Assembly (NCBI RefSeq): GCF_000003815.2
Contig: NC_049979.1
Coordinates: 6,294,196-6,354,195, forward strand
Direction of reading: 5' to 3'
Length of the DNA stretch: 60,000 nucleotides
Origin: Branchiostoma floridae
Lineage: Eukaryota; Chordata; Leptocardii; Amphioxiformes; Branchiostomatidae
The position numbers and the translations under genes were made by a program. Positions within the stretch are counted from its first letter, which is position 1. Every line of letters starts with the position of its first letter. Shown one piece after another: positions 37,901 to 46,590 of the stretch. The notes beneath the pieces are model-generated. The model was not told the DNA's origin and ran no database searches. It was given only the letters and a program-made list of their open reading frames with translations.

Positions 37901-39192
37901 GATATTCTCCAATCAGAGGTTGAGTCGCAGAGATATAGTATTAGTGGGGAAATTTACCGGCTTGCTCCTCTGAGAGCCGGTGAATCTCCCGACAACTGCT
38001 ATATCTCTGCGACTCAACCTCTGCTTGGAGAATAGGGCCTAGGTGGTAAAGAGCTGAATCACCCTGATCCCATATCAACTTGCAACAATTCCAGTGGTTG
38101 CATCACCACCCAAGGTGGTCTGGTTAGCCATAGGCCGAGTTGGCAAAGGACTTTCAGTTTATTCATATCATAGTTTTCAATATTCCTAGTTGACAGCTGA
38201 AAGGCAAAGTTTATTGCACAACATTTGTAAAAGCTCCTTGGTAAAACAGGTACAAAGTAAGGCAAACTGAATATCATCCCCTAACTGCCTAAGTCACTTG
38301 AAAGGAACAGAAGTCAACAACAGGAAACTTATTTGACCCTATTGTGCTGGGATCATCCCAGCTCCACCTAGCACTCCTCCCCTATTTATCAAGATTGATT
38401 GTGTTTTTGTGTACCTGGTGCCCTTAAGGTCCCTGGTGACCATGCTACTGTAGTGTTTAACAATCAGGTAATTGGTAACAGATGAGCAAAGAAGGAGCTA
38501 AACATTGCATAAGCCAGTCTACCAATGATCTTGACATTGGAGGACAATGGTTACATGAAAATCACACATCCATTTCAATATAATTCAATGAAGGACAGTG
38601 AAAACAGTAATGAGCACCTCGCAAATCAATGCTTGTTTTCATTTAGCTGCTGGATTGTCATTCGTTGAATAGGCGTGATAACAAGGACAAAACCCAAGGG
38701 AGGTAGGGGCGGGGCAATGCCTTTTGGCAAAACTTCAACTGGGAGGTTTCAATATGAAAGCACTCAATAAATTCGGCTAAATTAAGTTTACAACTGTGTT
38801 GAGTGCTAAAAGGGTGTCTTGCAACCACTAACTTGTTGTTTAAAACATTTTTCAGGCAAGTAAACGGGAATTGCCAGGATAGAGTAACAGCTAACACGGA
38901 CCCGTTAACGTTAATGATTTTAGTCCTGTTGCTCTTGATCAGAGCAAGGACGTTAGACCTATCCAATGCTGGTCATCATGAAAAGTGTCATTGAGTATAA
39001 CCAAGGTCAGGACGATAACGTCTTACGTAAACTAGTCCCAGTAGGTCACTGACCGCTCACCAAGCGGCTATTCATTATGTGTCAGTCAACCTTGAAAGTT
39101 TCACAACATGTGTCGTAACTTACCCTTCTGCCGTTCACGAAGAAAACAAGCTCCGATTTCCCCCAGTCTCCGCTTGTTTCCGTCTCAGTCAT
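16279..39192 (-). CDS. XDH: Xanthine dehydrogenase, complete gene, 35 exons
   Basis: This cytosolic molybdenum hydroxylase oxidises hypoxanthine to xanthine and xanthine to uric acid with NAD+. Exons (minus strand, 5' to 3') are 39192-39124, 37169-37112, 36854-36758, 35867-35759, 35341-35215, 34853-34792, 34369-34235, 34105-34025, 33806-33665, 33404-33237, 32961-32885, 32729-32523, 32162-31978, 31080-30918, 30313-30239, 29747-29630, 29249-29198, 28789-28663, 23490-23368, 23100-23014, 22687-22553, 22281-22218, 21840-21771, 21448-21361, 20706-20620, 20480-20289, 19938-19793, 19463-19382, 19165-18941, 18719-18601, 18345-18231, 17814-17749, 17262-17074, 16817-16650 and 16329-16279. All join in frame to about 1352 residues; vertebrate XDH is about 1330. 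XDH and not aldehyde oxidase is supported by [23 protein letters not shown] and FRGFGGPQG. The start codon gives [10 protein letters not shown] before the conserved VFFVNGR. Confidence 0.95.
16435..16640 (+). repeat. Dispersed repeat, copy 1 (XDH last intron)
   Basis: About 200 bp including AAATCTAATTGTTTC and CCTACCCACATACC, ending in AAAATATAACCTTGGC. It recurs at 17410-17610. I cannot assign a family. Confidence 0.6.
17410..17610 (+). repeat. Dispersed repeat, copy 2, with CA microsatellite
   Basis: Homologous to 16435-16640. A (CA)n run occupies 17554-17574 at the place where copy 1 has a short ACACAAA stretch. Confidence 0.6.
20163..20202 (-). ncRNA. Hammerhead ribozyme-like motif, core apparently intact
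   Basis: Read on the minus strand, CUGACGA (20199-20193) is followed by stem II AACUAG/CUAGUU with loop UGGAUG. GAAA (20173-20170) and the self-complementary ACGU stem III with a U before the predicted cleavage site (20166/20165) come next. Stem I closes as UCA/UGA (20202-20200 with 20165-20163). Very short palindromic stem III is known for dimer-acting type I hammerheads of Penelope-like retroelements. It lies in an XDH intron in sense orientation. Activity cannot be judged by eye. Confidence 0.65.
20289..29249 (-). CDS. XDH: XDH exons 17-26: molybdopterin domain, first half
   Basis: About residues 625-966. Recognisable motifs are [45 protein letters not shown] and GVPANRVV. Exons 22-23 give GGFGGKETR, whose Glu matches the catalytic-pocket Glu802 of bovine XDH. 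RRPVR carries the Arg880 equivalent and [11 protein letters not shown] the Phe914 equivalent. The intron between 28663 and 23490 (5.2 kb) carries the large composite element and both minisatellites. Confidence 0.93.
20740..21007. mobile_element. Palindromic hammerhead-derived element with 14 bp TSD
   Basis: The two arms are inverted copies containing CCGTCTGTCACCTTCTTCA and its reverse. AATAAAG-type ends are present. A perfect 14 bp direct repeat AGTTAGGCCTTACT flanks it (20726-20739 and 21008-21021). Each arm holds a hammerhead-like core with stem II GGTGAC/GTCACC. The minus-strand core keeps CUGAAGA but has AAAA for GAAA; the plus-strand core (about 20931-20960) keeps GAAA but has UUGAAGA. 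Confidence 0.75.
21878..21966. repeat. CA-rich microsatellite
   Basis: Imperfect (CA)n with CG and TA interruptions, in an XDH intron just beyond exon 23. Confidence 0.9.
24355..26240 (+). repeat. Minisatellite A, about 16 units of 108-126 bp
   Basis: Each unit carries GAATCCGCGCAGTTTAAGCG, CTAGGGGAGACCTCCCCC, TTAGCTTATATGTTGCC and GAAATGTTGCGTATTTCTG. Units differ by a 7 bp GACTTTC insertion. The outer units are the most diverged and the inner ones the most alike, the usual result of unequal exchange. Confidence 0.9.
27400..28215 (+). repeat. Minisatellite B, about 6 units of roughly 140 bp
   Basis: Each unit carries TTTAAGCTGCTGAAAAGGCA, AATGCACACGTATATAAGAC and AACGTGAAGTTTAAACATG. It is unrelated in sequence to minisatellite A, apart from a shared liking for ACGTATA words. 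Confidence 0.9.
28412..28627 (+). mobile_element. Short TIR element (CGCGGTGGTTTTAAG family), copy a
   Basis: A 216 bp element with ends TACTGTAAATGCA and TGCATTTGCAGTA and internal inverted motifs GCGGTGGTTTTAAGTTCGCG and CCGCAAACATT. At least five relatives occur at 36485-36692, 41268-41432 (decayed), 51867-52018, 58947-59034 (truncated) and 59486-59649. It has no coding capacity. Confidence 0.8.
29349..29460 (+). mobile_element. Fragment of the AGTTCACCTTTATCC TIR family
   Basis: It shares AGTTCACCTTTATCC, ATATCCATT and GTATTTAGGGATATCAAG with the fuller copy at 29986-30188. Confidence 0.5.
29630..30313 (-). CDS. XDH: XDH exons 15-16: linker into molybdopterin domain
   Basis: Exon 15 (30313-30239) is a poorly conserved 25-residue linker with one cysteine. 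Exon 16 (29747-29630) begins EVPEGQ and contains [11 protein letters not shown] and [11 protein letters not shown], the start of the molybdopterin-binding region. A palindromic TIR element (29986-30188) lies in the intron between them. Confidence 0.9.
29986..30188. mobile_element. Palindromic TIR element, about 200 bp
   Basis: The left arm AGTTCACCTTTATCCATTGG continues into GTAACCTATATCCATTGC. It is matched inversely at the right end with few mismatches. Non-coding, in the XDH intron between exons 15 and 16. Confidence 0.75.
30640..30910. other. Unidentified intronic stretch, repeat-like
   Basis: G/C-richer than its surroundings, with phrases such as CCCCCGTTTTACGTCCCTCC. The composition suggests a dispersed repeat, but no second copy is in the window and I recognise no protein in it. 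Confidence 0.3.
30918..34105 (-). CDS. XDH: XDH exons 8-14: FAD/NAD-binding domain
   Basis: About residues 220-560. Landmarks are [39 protein letters not shown] (the FAD loop), [10 protein letters not shown] and [11 protein letters not shown]. The FFPGYRK region is typical of the NAD-using dehydrogenases. Introns here carry a 601 bp TIR element (31169-31769) and an unidentified dispersed-looking stretch (30640-30910). Confidence 0.93.
31169..31769. mobile_element. 601 bp TA-flanked TIR element with internal direct repeats
   Basis: A 28 bp inverted repeat starts CCGTATATTCTCGAATAAAG and is flanked by TA on both sides (31167-31168, 31770-31771), consistent with a Tc1/mariner-type MITE. The word AAAGTACGCACCCC recurs four times inside (near 31185, 31204, 31280, 31680). 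No transposase is present. Confidence 0.8.
34235..34369 (-). CDS. XDH: XDH exon 7: inter-domain linker with Ala-Asn-Gly repeats
   Basis: Forty-five residues join the iron-sulphur and FAD domains. They start [15 protein letters not shown] and contain repeated ANG-type triplets (TANG, AANG, TANG, AANG), ending GWNED. The Cys-Cys-Gly-Gly start is shared with vertebrate XDH. The low-complexity Asn-Gly part looks lineage-specific and probably grew by slippage of an AAYGGN repeat. Confidence 0.9.
34672..34723. repeat. (CA)n microsatellite
   Basis: Imperfect ACACAC run in the intron between XDH exons 6 and 7. Confidence 0.9.
34792..39192 (-). CDS. XDH: XDH exons 1-6: two 2Fe-2S cluster domains
   Basis: Residues 1-174. 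The first cluster motif is [12 protein letters not shown] (exon 3, 36854-36758). The second is CGFCTPG in exon 5 followed by [11 protein letters not shown] in exon 6. These clusters pass electrons from the molybdenum site to FAD. Exons 2 and 3 both end at a GTATCC donor. Choosing that downstream donor for exon 3, and not the GTAC 27 nt earlier, restores nine conserved residues (RYNPTQRKV) before [10 protein letters not shown]. Confidence 0.93.
35425..35540 (+). mobile_element. Inverted-repeat element with decayed hammerhead core
   Basis: GTCAGACACC near the left end and GGTGTCTGAC near the right are inverted copies, as are GACTGGCTGGA and TCCAGCCATTC. On the plus strand CUGAUAA (35503-35509) precedes stem II GGTGTCT/AGATACC. 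AAAACGTTGG (35528-35537) follows, a hammerhead layout with G8 and the first G of GAAA both changed to A. Confidence 0.55.
36485..36692 (+). mobile_element. Short TIR element (GTGGTTTTAAG family), copy b
   Basis: Homologous over its length to 28412-28627, in the intron between XDH exons 3 and 4. Confidence 0.75.
37244..37310 (+). mobile_element. hAT-like element, truncated left end
   Basis: It starts CAGGGGTGGGTACCGGTAC and continues with AAAATTCAGGTTC, matching inversely the right end of the element at 4941-5371. Confidence 0.55.
37708..38084. mobile_element. Foldback element with a second element nested inside
   Basis: The outer inverted arms contain TGCAAGTTGATATGGGATCA and GATTCAGCTCTTT. 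Inside lies another palindrome (37904-38033). Confidence 0.7.
37904..38033. mobile_element. Palindromic element with CTCCAATCAGAGGTT ends, copy 1
   Basis: Ends ATTCTCCAATCAGAGGTTGA and the near-inverse TCAACCTCTGCTTGGAGAAT, then GTCGCAGAGATATAG and its inverse. A second, longer member is at 58528-58732, and a fragment (AACCTCTGCTTGAAGAATA) lies near 26405. Confidence 0.75.
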
Positions 39193-39213
39193 GTTTTCCG
39201 CGGTTGTCGACTG

Positions 39214-39220
39214 CTTTATA
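39214..39220 (-). promoter_or_regulatory. TATAAAG upstream of the XDH start
   Basis: TATAAAG on the minus strand lies 21 nt before the ATG. If used as a TATA box, transcription would start about at the ATG, leaving almost no leader. It may therefore be coincidental, or the first ATG may lie in a very short leader. Confidence 0.25.
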
Positions 39221-40879
39221 CCGACCTTTCGGCTAAAAAATGACCGCTAAACCAGTGCCCTGGTAAATCCAGCTTCAGGGAAGGGTAAACAATTGCCGAT
39301 GGGCGGTATACTGCACTGGTAACGTTGCGTACCAAAGTCTGGAACTGGGTCGACCACTGCCTGAAGCGGAACAACTGACTTTGGTAAACAACATGCACTT
39401 TTGGAAGGTACTAATTTGAGAGGACGGTGGGGACAAGAATGCCACCGTCACCGTAGTGCTTTGTGATTTTATGCCTTCGCTATCGTCCCCATCTAATCTA
39501 TGATATAGCATAGATAAACAATCATATAACTGGCCCATGAGCAATTGTGATAACCATACGATTGTGCTTCTTTAGAGAAATTTGGATAATCCAACGCACG
39601 GTTGGCCGCCAGGGTTAGAGGCAATGGTAGAGTCTGCTGGAGGCGTGCCAATGGGCGTTCACCTGTGTCGCACCTGTAATTGGTCAAACGTGCTATATGG
39701 CACCGACACAAACCTATCAATCACTAAAGCATGGAAAATAAGTCTCCGGCCAATGGGAGTGCCTGCATCTCGCGGTTAGATGATCTGACGTTGTTAGTTG
39801 CATTTTTATGTTTTCATTTTTGCATTTCTACGTTTTGACGGAGGTGGCCGGATTCAGGCAGCGGTCTCTAATAGTTAACTGTTAACGTTAACGTTACCGT
39901 TATTAGGAGCACATATGGATGTCACAATGTGAGAAAACAGGAAGATGACCATTGGTGGTCTTATAGTCCATACTATGAGCAAGACAATACAGCACATAGG
40001 ACTCATGGCAAGCATTAATTAAAACCAACATCATGTAATACTAGTATATGGTGCGATATTCTCTTATTCTAGCTATGTACTGTGGATTGTGGGGCACCTT
40101 TCTTGGTGGCACATTGAAACCAATACTAACCCATGAGTAATTCAGAACATTACTGCCCATATAACAACATTGGAGAATTGTTCAACACACCAAGATCCAG
40201 ATGCTACATGTATGTCGCTCTTTCAGAGAGCTACTGTTGCAACTGGTAAAAAGAAAACCAACAATAATTGGGAGAATAAAATGTTACTCAATGCCATAAT
40301 AACACAAGCGATTAAAAAACGCCCAGCTACCCATTTAAGCTCAGCTACATCGAGTATGACTAACTTGAAAAGTGTAGGGTTTTGATCATACTGTATTCTC
40401 CTTTGGGTCTAGTGTATAGTGTCAGGATTATCTGCTAATGGGTTTGATGTTCATATTACCCTTTCTCCACCGTCCTACTAGTACTAGAGTGAGGGAGATT
40501 TCCAGCATATAAGGGTTTGCTCTATAACACCTTAAATTTTGTTCTCAGAACAGTTCAAGCCAAATAGTGCTTGAAGTAGTTACTGATCTAATGGGAAAGT
40601 TGGCAGTGTTTTAAAGTTATCAATGTACCATACATTTACCTCCATTTTTAATTGTTTTGTCCTTCACAAGTGGCTGTAGGGTGATAATCTGTGAACTATG
40701 TGCAAGGATAAAATTTATGTCCTGCAGGTGCGTTTAATGAGCAGGCACAAACTAGTTGACAATAGTCTCTGAAGGAAACAAATGTCAAGACTCACAGGCT
40801 TGCTATAACAAAAGGTGCCTTTGTCCCAGATGTCGTGCCTTGCAGGTTGGAACTAGCCTCTTCTGTGGCCTTTCTGTGG

Positions 40880-40947
40880 ACGTTCCTGTGTGTGTTGAAG
40901 GTGGTGTTTGTGTGTGTGGAGGGCATGTGTGTGTTTGTGTGTGTAGA
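40880..40947. repeat. TG-rich microsatellite
   Basis: Interrupted (TG)n run in the XDH-Dicer intergenic region. Confidence 0.85.
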
Positions 40948-41267
40948 TGGACTAAAAACTACACAGCATTTATTCCTTTCCCGGCACAAGAACTTTCCCA
41001 ATTCAAAAATTGCCCAGGACGTGTTGAAAATGGCGAAGCATCCCCCCCCCCCCCAACAACTCACGAACGTCAACAGAAAAGCTTGTTGCCGGAGGCTAGA
41101 CCGGGACAGCATTCTCCACACAATGTGATTTCTTAATGGATTTAAGCGGAGGATTTCGAAAAAAAACCTATTCAGGTGGACAATGCTTCAAAACAATAGA
41201 GTAGCTTGAGTGATACAATTAACATTACAATTACTTTGATGTGATGAATCAAACTATTGTAAATGGT

Positions 41268-41432
41268 GATTCAATTTCGCAGGAGAAAATGGAGTTTGTG
41301 GTAGTTTTCAGTTTGTGGTAGCACCATATCTGCATATTGTGCAGTACTGGAAACACCGGCTTAAGTTCATGTATGGTCAAGTCCTCACTATGAAAACCAG
41401 AAAAATAATACCACCGTGAACATTTCAAGAGT
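41268..41432 (+). mobile_element. Decayed copy of the GTGGTTTTAAG MITE family
   Basis: It retains the order TTTCGCAGGAGAAAATG, GTTTGTGGTAGCACCAT and ACCACCGTGAACATTTC, with many substitutions. Confidence 0.5.
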
Positions 41433-44400
41433 TCAGTATTTCAAAGACGATATCTATGAAAGCAGTGTCTACATTGGGATTCACAATTATCCACCCAAAG
41501 CTCATTTGGACAACTTAATGTGGGTGTGGCATGATAACTGCCATAATTGTGCACATTATCATGACAACATCTTATGTATATGGTGTCCTACATGTATGTA
41601 GACGAGTCATTAGTGCATGTAGAAATCTTGAGATGTAATGGGCAGAAACACACGTTTGCAGGCCATGTTGCCGTGTTGTGAAGGTAATACTTTGTCAACC
41701 TACATGTAACATTGCATTCATTACACTTGTTAACATCTTTGAAGAATGAAAAGTTTCCATCAGTGTCCTTTAATGAGGTAACATCAACCAGCACCCTATG
41801 TGTCTAGCAACAGATGAGGTATATGTATGTATATACATATATAGTTGCCAAGCAATAGTTGCCAAGGTGGCGGTAGTTCAATTAATTCAACTAAGTCAAG
41901 GCAAGCAACTTTTCCCAATCCTTTTACAGTACAAGCATTTCACAAAAAGAAGATGATTGTTGTCTTTCTTCACAAGGAAATCTGCTTCAACTTTCATCAT
42001 ACATAGAGCTGAAACTGAAGTTGCCTGAAGAGCTGAAACGACACTGAAGTTGCCTGATCAAAGGCTGTGTGCTGCGTGAAAAGTAAAAGGTTACAGCGCG
42101 ATCTTTCAGGTACCCAGAAAACAAAACAAAACAATGCCCAGATTCATTTCATTTGATTCTTATCCCATATCCAGGCAGTTTTTAATTACAGGTGTTTGTT
42201 TTCATTTTCAGGTCATGTAGACATCCATATGCAAAATGGAATTCCCCTGGCAGCAGCTGATAAGTACTATATAATGTTGGAGGCAGCATTTCTTAGAGTA
42301 CATTTAAGTGTAAACTTAACATGATGAAACAGTGTTGTGGCTCTTTAAATTTCAAGTTTGCAACATTTCACTCAACTTCAGCTTCAGCCCGTGACATATC
42401 CATGACAATCCGACACACATCATGCCATTGCAGCATGTGGCTACTTTTGGGCACACCCAGGAAAGAGTAGCCCAACATACGACTCATAGCACCAAAAAAT
42501 GGTTGCAGACAGCAACACATGCTGTATGACAATTCTCTGTGTGGCACCACACACACAGTTCATGAGGTATTCAGAGTTGATCCTTTGTTTTTACATTCCT
42601 ATCTATGCAACATCATTTGACAATACCTTGTTTCAAACTTTTACCCTTGTCAATGTAAATTTAAAGGGGTGTGCAAGCATACAGCAGGGAGTGGACATAC
42701 CAATGGTGGCTTAGTACAGAATATTTGACACATCTAATTGTCCTATGATGGGAATAAATATGATATCTTGACATATTTCTGTTTTATCGTGGTAATAATC
42801 GACTGCTAAATCCCTAAAATGTGCCTGCACTTCCCTTTATGTTTTTACTGACAGATTCACAACATGATTAACTCTTTTTCACAAAGCAATAATAAGTTCA
42901 ACTCATGTTTCATTTTTCTTGGCTGCAAACTGCAGTTTTCATCTTACAGTTTTCTGCCTGCCTTACATCATCAGAGCACATGACATGCTTATCAGCCACA
43001 CATTACATCTTGCTGCAATTTCTTTTTCATAGTTCAAAATACAGCTTTACTTGACGGCATTAAAAACCTCACACACACTATCAACAGGAGTCACCCGGAG
43101 GTAGCAAAGTTTCAGTGAAGGCAAATTGACATTCAGTGCTAAAACACTCAAAGTTTAAAAAAAGCAAGCTGGTTAAATCAGAAGCATTTAGTTCATGCTG
43201 GCTAACAGTAACACATCCTGTGGAACGGATAACGCTTCCAACCTTCTTACTACTAAAAAGACTAAAAGATAAGCTTCCACATACCAAGCTCTTAAAATAG
43301 TTGCACTGACAAGTTATTAACCTGATACGTAGACGAGAGTGTGGAGAGTGACTTGCACACACACACACCCTTCACCTTAAAAAGTCAGGTGCCGGTCAGG
43401 CTAGCAAATCGCAAAACAAGTCAGGTACAACTCAAGGTCTTCATGAGGAGCCACCTTGGCAAATGACTGACTGTTTGCCTACTCATCTGTCGACACAACA
43501 GGAGAATCCATTATCTGTTTGATCAATAAGCTTTTGCAGAGACTCCAACCCCTTCAGTTATTGTTTTGGAAGTTGCATGTTCTAGATTTTGTACCTTGCA
43601 AAAGTTACAAATTGAAGAGAATCTTGGTCAATTCGTATTTGTAGTTTTTTTGTTCATTCTGATGAACATGTATGCAGGAAACGACTAAAAACCAATGATT
43701 TAAATTGTGATATCATTTTGCAAGGACTGATTGTAAAGAGTACCATTCCTTCAGATATATAGGGTTTGGCCTGCCAGGTAAATAACTCCTCAGTGCAGCC
43801 ATTCTATCATTAGCCTGTCTGAAGCTTTGAGCTGGAGTACCCACCGGGCTGGTGGGACATCCACTCTCTCCATTGTGCTCTGTATCTTTAATTCTCAAGA
43901 GATTTCTCGGATTACCAACTTCACAGGCCAATAGAGATATTCTAATTATTAAAAAGTGTTGCTCTATCCATTCTGACCTGGCTTTAAAACTTATTCCTAA
44001 AGTACAACAAAATAACAGTTTCCAGACAGGACAGTCTGCAACACTTTCTTAATTTTAAGTTAAACCTAAACCTAAAAAAACCCACTGTATTTGACATGTA
44101 CAGACTTAAAGGAACTCATGATAAATGTAACTTTTCCTTACAATGTGATTGTAAAAAGCACAAGCATTAATTCTAGAAGCAACATGAAGTGATGAATGAC
44201 ATCAAATGTCCAAGCAATACTTCTAAACTTTCCGATAACCTATACGTGATATGTTAGAATCTTGTCTCTGGGTTATCCATTATACTTCAAATTCTGTTGC
44301 CAGAGACTGTAATAACTATTTTCATATGTTACAAGTTTGATTGTGGACCATGTTTCCCATTCCTTTGTCTCGTCATGTCAATCAAGCAGTGACACAACAG

Positions 44401-45849
44401 CAAACACCATTGCAATAATTTGCTGACAAGGTACTGAGAGAAAAAGAGAAAGCTTGGAGACATGTGCACTTCAAGTCTTTAAGACTTCTGAACAACTGGT
44501 AACCTACAGACAAGTTTCAACATCATAAGATATATTCCTCATCATCATCTGCCAGTAGCATGATTTCTGGACAATGATAGGAAGAGGATGTGCCCTTTGA
44601 AAGAACTGTTGCTATAATATAATTAGATAGAAAGGCTCAGCCTACAGATGCAGCATAGAAATGAACAAGCAAGCTTAAGGCAATAAAACTCTGATATATA
44701 CACAGCGTTTTAACAAGTAGATAGCCAAACGCTTATGAGGTAGAGGTACAGATTGCTTGCTATACCTACTGCTGCACAGTCAGTCTACAAATCTTCCAGC
44801 TTACAGCATCCATTATCCTCTATGGGCAAATACCTAATTCATGTGCTTCACTTTTCCCTTTCATGACAAAGCTACTGCTCCATCTTTCTAGTACATGCAA
44901 GACAGATGACCCAACAACTAACCTGGCATCCCAAACAACTGTCTCATTTGAAGTGGAACTGAACACCAAACACACAAGGCAACAGGTCGTCCACCAAACT
45001 TTGGAATGCCGATATGCCCTAAATCCCCCTACCTTCTCTTTTTTAGTCCCAACCTGGGCACTTTCACACTGTGAGGATGTGCACGTTTTCCATGCAACTT
45101 AAGAGTTAATACCATTAACCATGATGAGGTATATGAGACAAAGTAGCAGCAATCACACCAGAGGTTGCCAATTTCATGTCTTGTAGATAACATTATCCCA
45201 TTGTATAAATCTCTTGTTGCATGGTGACTACAGCCACCCAAATATGATCCAACCAGCCACAAGGTGCTACCTGTAAGCCTCCAGCCTCCAGAGGTAGTTT
45301 TCAACAAGCCATCCACCCAGGTAGTCTTGGTAACATCTATGTTGTGTTTACTGAATGATAACCTCACACTACAGTTTGTTTCCACACCAGTCACTGTAAC
45401 ATTGCAGGAAATGTGTGACATTCAATGGAGCTGCTGTCTTCATATTCACTCGTACAACCATCATCAAAATAGTTGGTGTATGAAATGATGGGCCATCACC
45501 ACACAATACAGTGCTTACTTCACAGACTCACCCTAGATTCAACACAATTTGTTTGTGTCAGAACTTCACACATACATGTGCTTGCACACCTACACCATGG
45601 CTTTGCTTGATTTACAGTACAGGTCACTGAAGGTAAGCACTTTTTAGATGCATGGTACTCCCCATTCTGTTAATATCGCCGGAACATGTACCAGAAATGT
45701 TTGTTGTGTGGCTAAGCTACCAGCCTTACATCTCTCAACCCAACCCCAACTCCACAAGAAAAGCGAAGCCTTGTGCCTACTGCTAGACTGTAACAGGTGA
45801 AGATGCAATAGCGTACTCTACAGGGGGACACAGGAAAATCCACATCCGA

Positions 45850-46590
45850 TTAGATCTTGGCTCCTTTGAGTGCACGTAAAGCCTTGCGTGCTGCGGCTGA
45901 CTTGGCGATGCGGTAGTTGCGGCCGACACCCTTGAACTGCCCCTTCCCGATGACTGTGACTGTCACCCTCACTTTTCCATCGTAGGTTCTCTCAGATGGA
46001 CTGTCATTGGAACAAAACAAAACAGCATTATGTCACTGTAATCAGTTGATGTATTCATCTTTTTGAGACAGTCCCCATGAGGACTACGATCAAACTCTTA
46101 GTAATGTCAAGGGGTGAACAGATTGAATTTGAATGTAAATTCATCTGTGATGGTAGTCAACATCACAATTTTAAGACTCTGTGCACAAAATAAAGCATTA
46201 TTGGTAAGAGCTTTATTTTGTGCACGGATATAAAGTCATAAAATTGTAACATAAGTTTGAATTTGATCTAAGGCCACAACAATTTTATTTGTTGCTTCTC
46301 CGATTAAGCTGTCCTATTTTTCCCAGTTGGAAAAAAAATTGGCCACACCTCCTGCTGACAAACTTTCACTGCCTCTCCTGACTTCCAAATAAACTATGGG
46401 CCTCAAACTTCAGTGCATGTATGTGGTTATTTTGGATGGTACATCTGAGAAGCAACAAATTAAGTTGGTGTGGCCTAAAACTTGGCTAAAATACCTACAT
46501 GTAAGTGAACATACCTGAACTTGGCTGTCTCCGGTTCCATCTCCAGCAGCTCACGTACAGGGGAGCGGGGCACCTTGGCAGAGAACTTGT
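45850..46590 (-). CDS. DICER1: Dicer exons: C-terminal dsRNA-binding domain
   Basis: Exon 46590-46515 gives [20 protein letters not shown]. Exon 46000-45850 gives [20 protein letters not shown], then [20 protein letters not shown] and GAKI before TAA. The KSAAARKAL helix is the dsRNA-contacting signature. A palindromic element (46133-46256) sits in the intron. Confidence 0.95.

Larger units (their letters stand above)
39193..45849. other. Intergenic region between XDH start and Dicer end
   Basis: About 6.6 kb without a recognisable gene. It should hold the XDH promoter on the left and the Dicer 3' UTR on the right. It contains a TG-rich microsatellite (40880-40947), a 13-base C run (41042-41054) and a decayed MITE (41268-41432). 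No obvious AATAAA was found downstream of the Dicer stop on the minus strand. The longest open frame (minus, 45029-45421) matches no family I know. Confidence 0.6.

Noticed and set aside
43713-43931. 72-residue minus-strand open frame between XDH and Dicer
   Set aside because: No match to known proteins that I recognise and no neighbouring exon to join.
45029-45421. 130-residue open frame on the minus strand downstream of Dicer
   Set aside because: No recognisable family, no splice or codon evidence, and it lies where the Dicer 3' UTR is expected; treated as chance.
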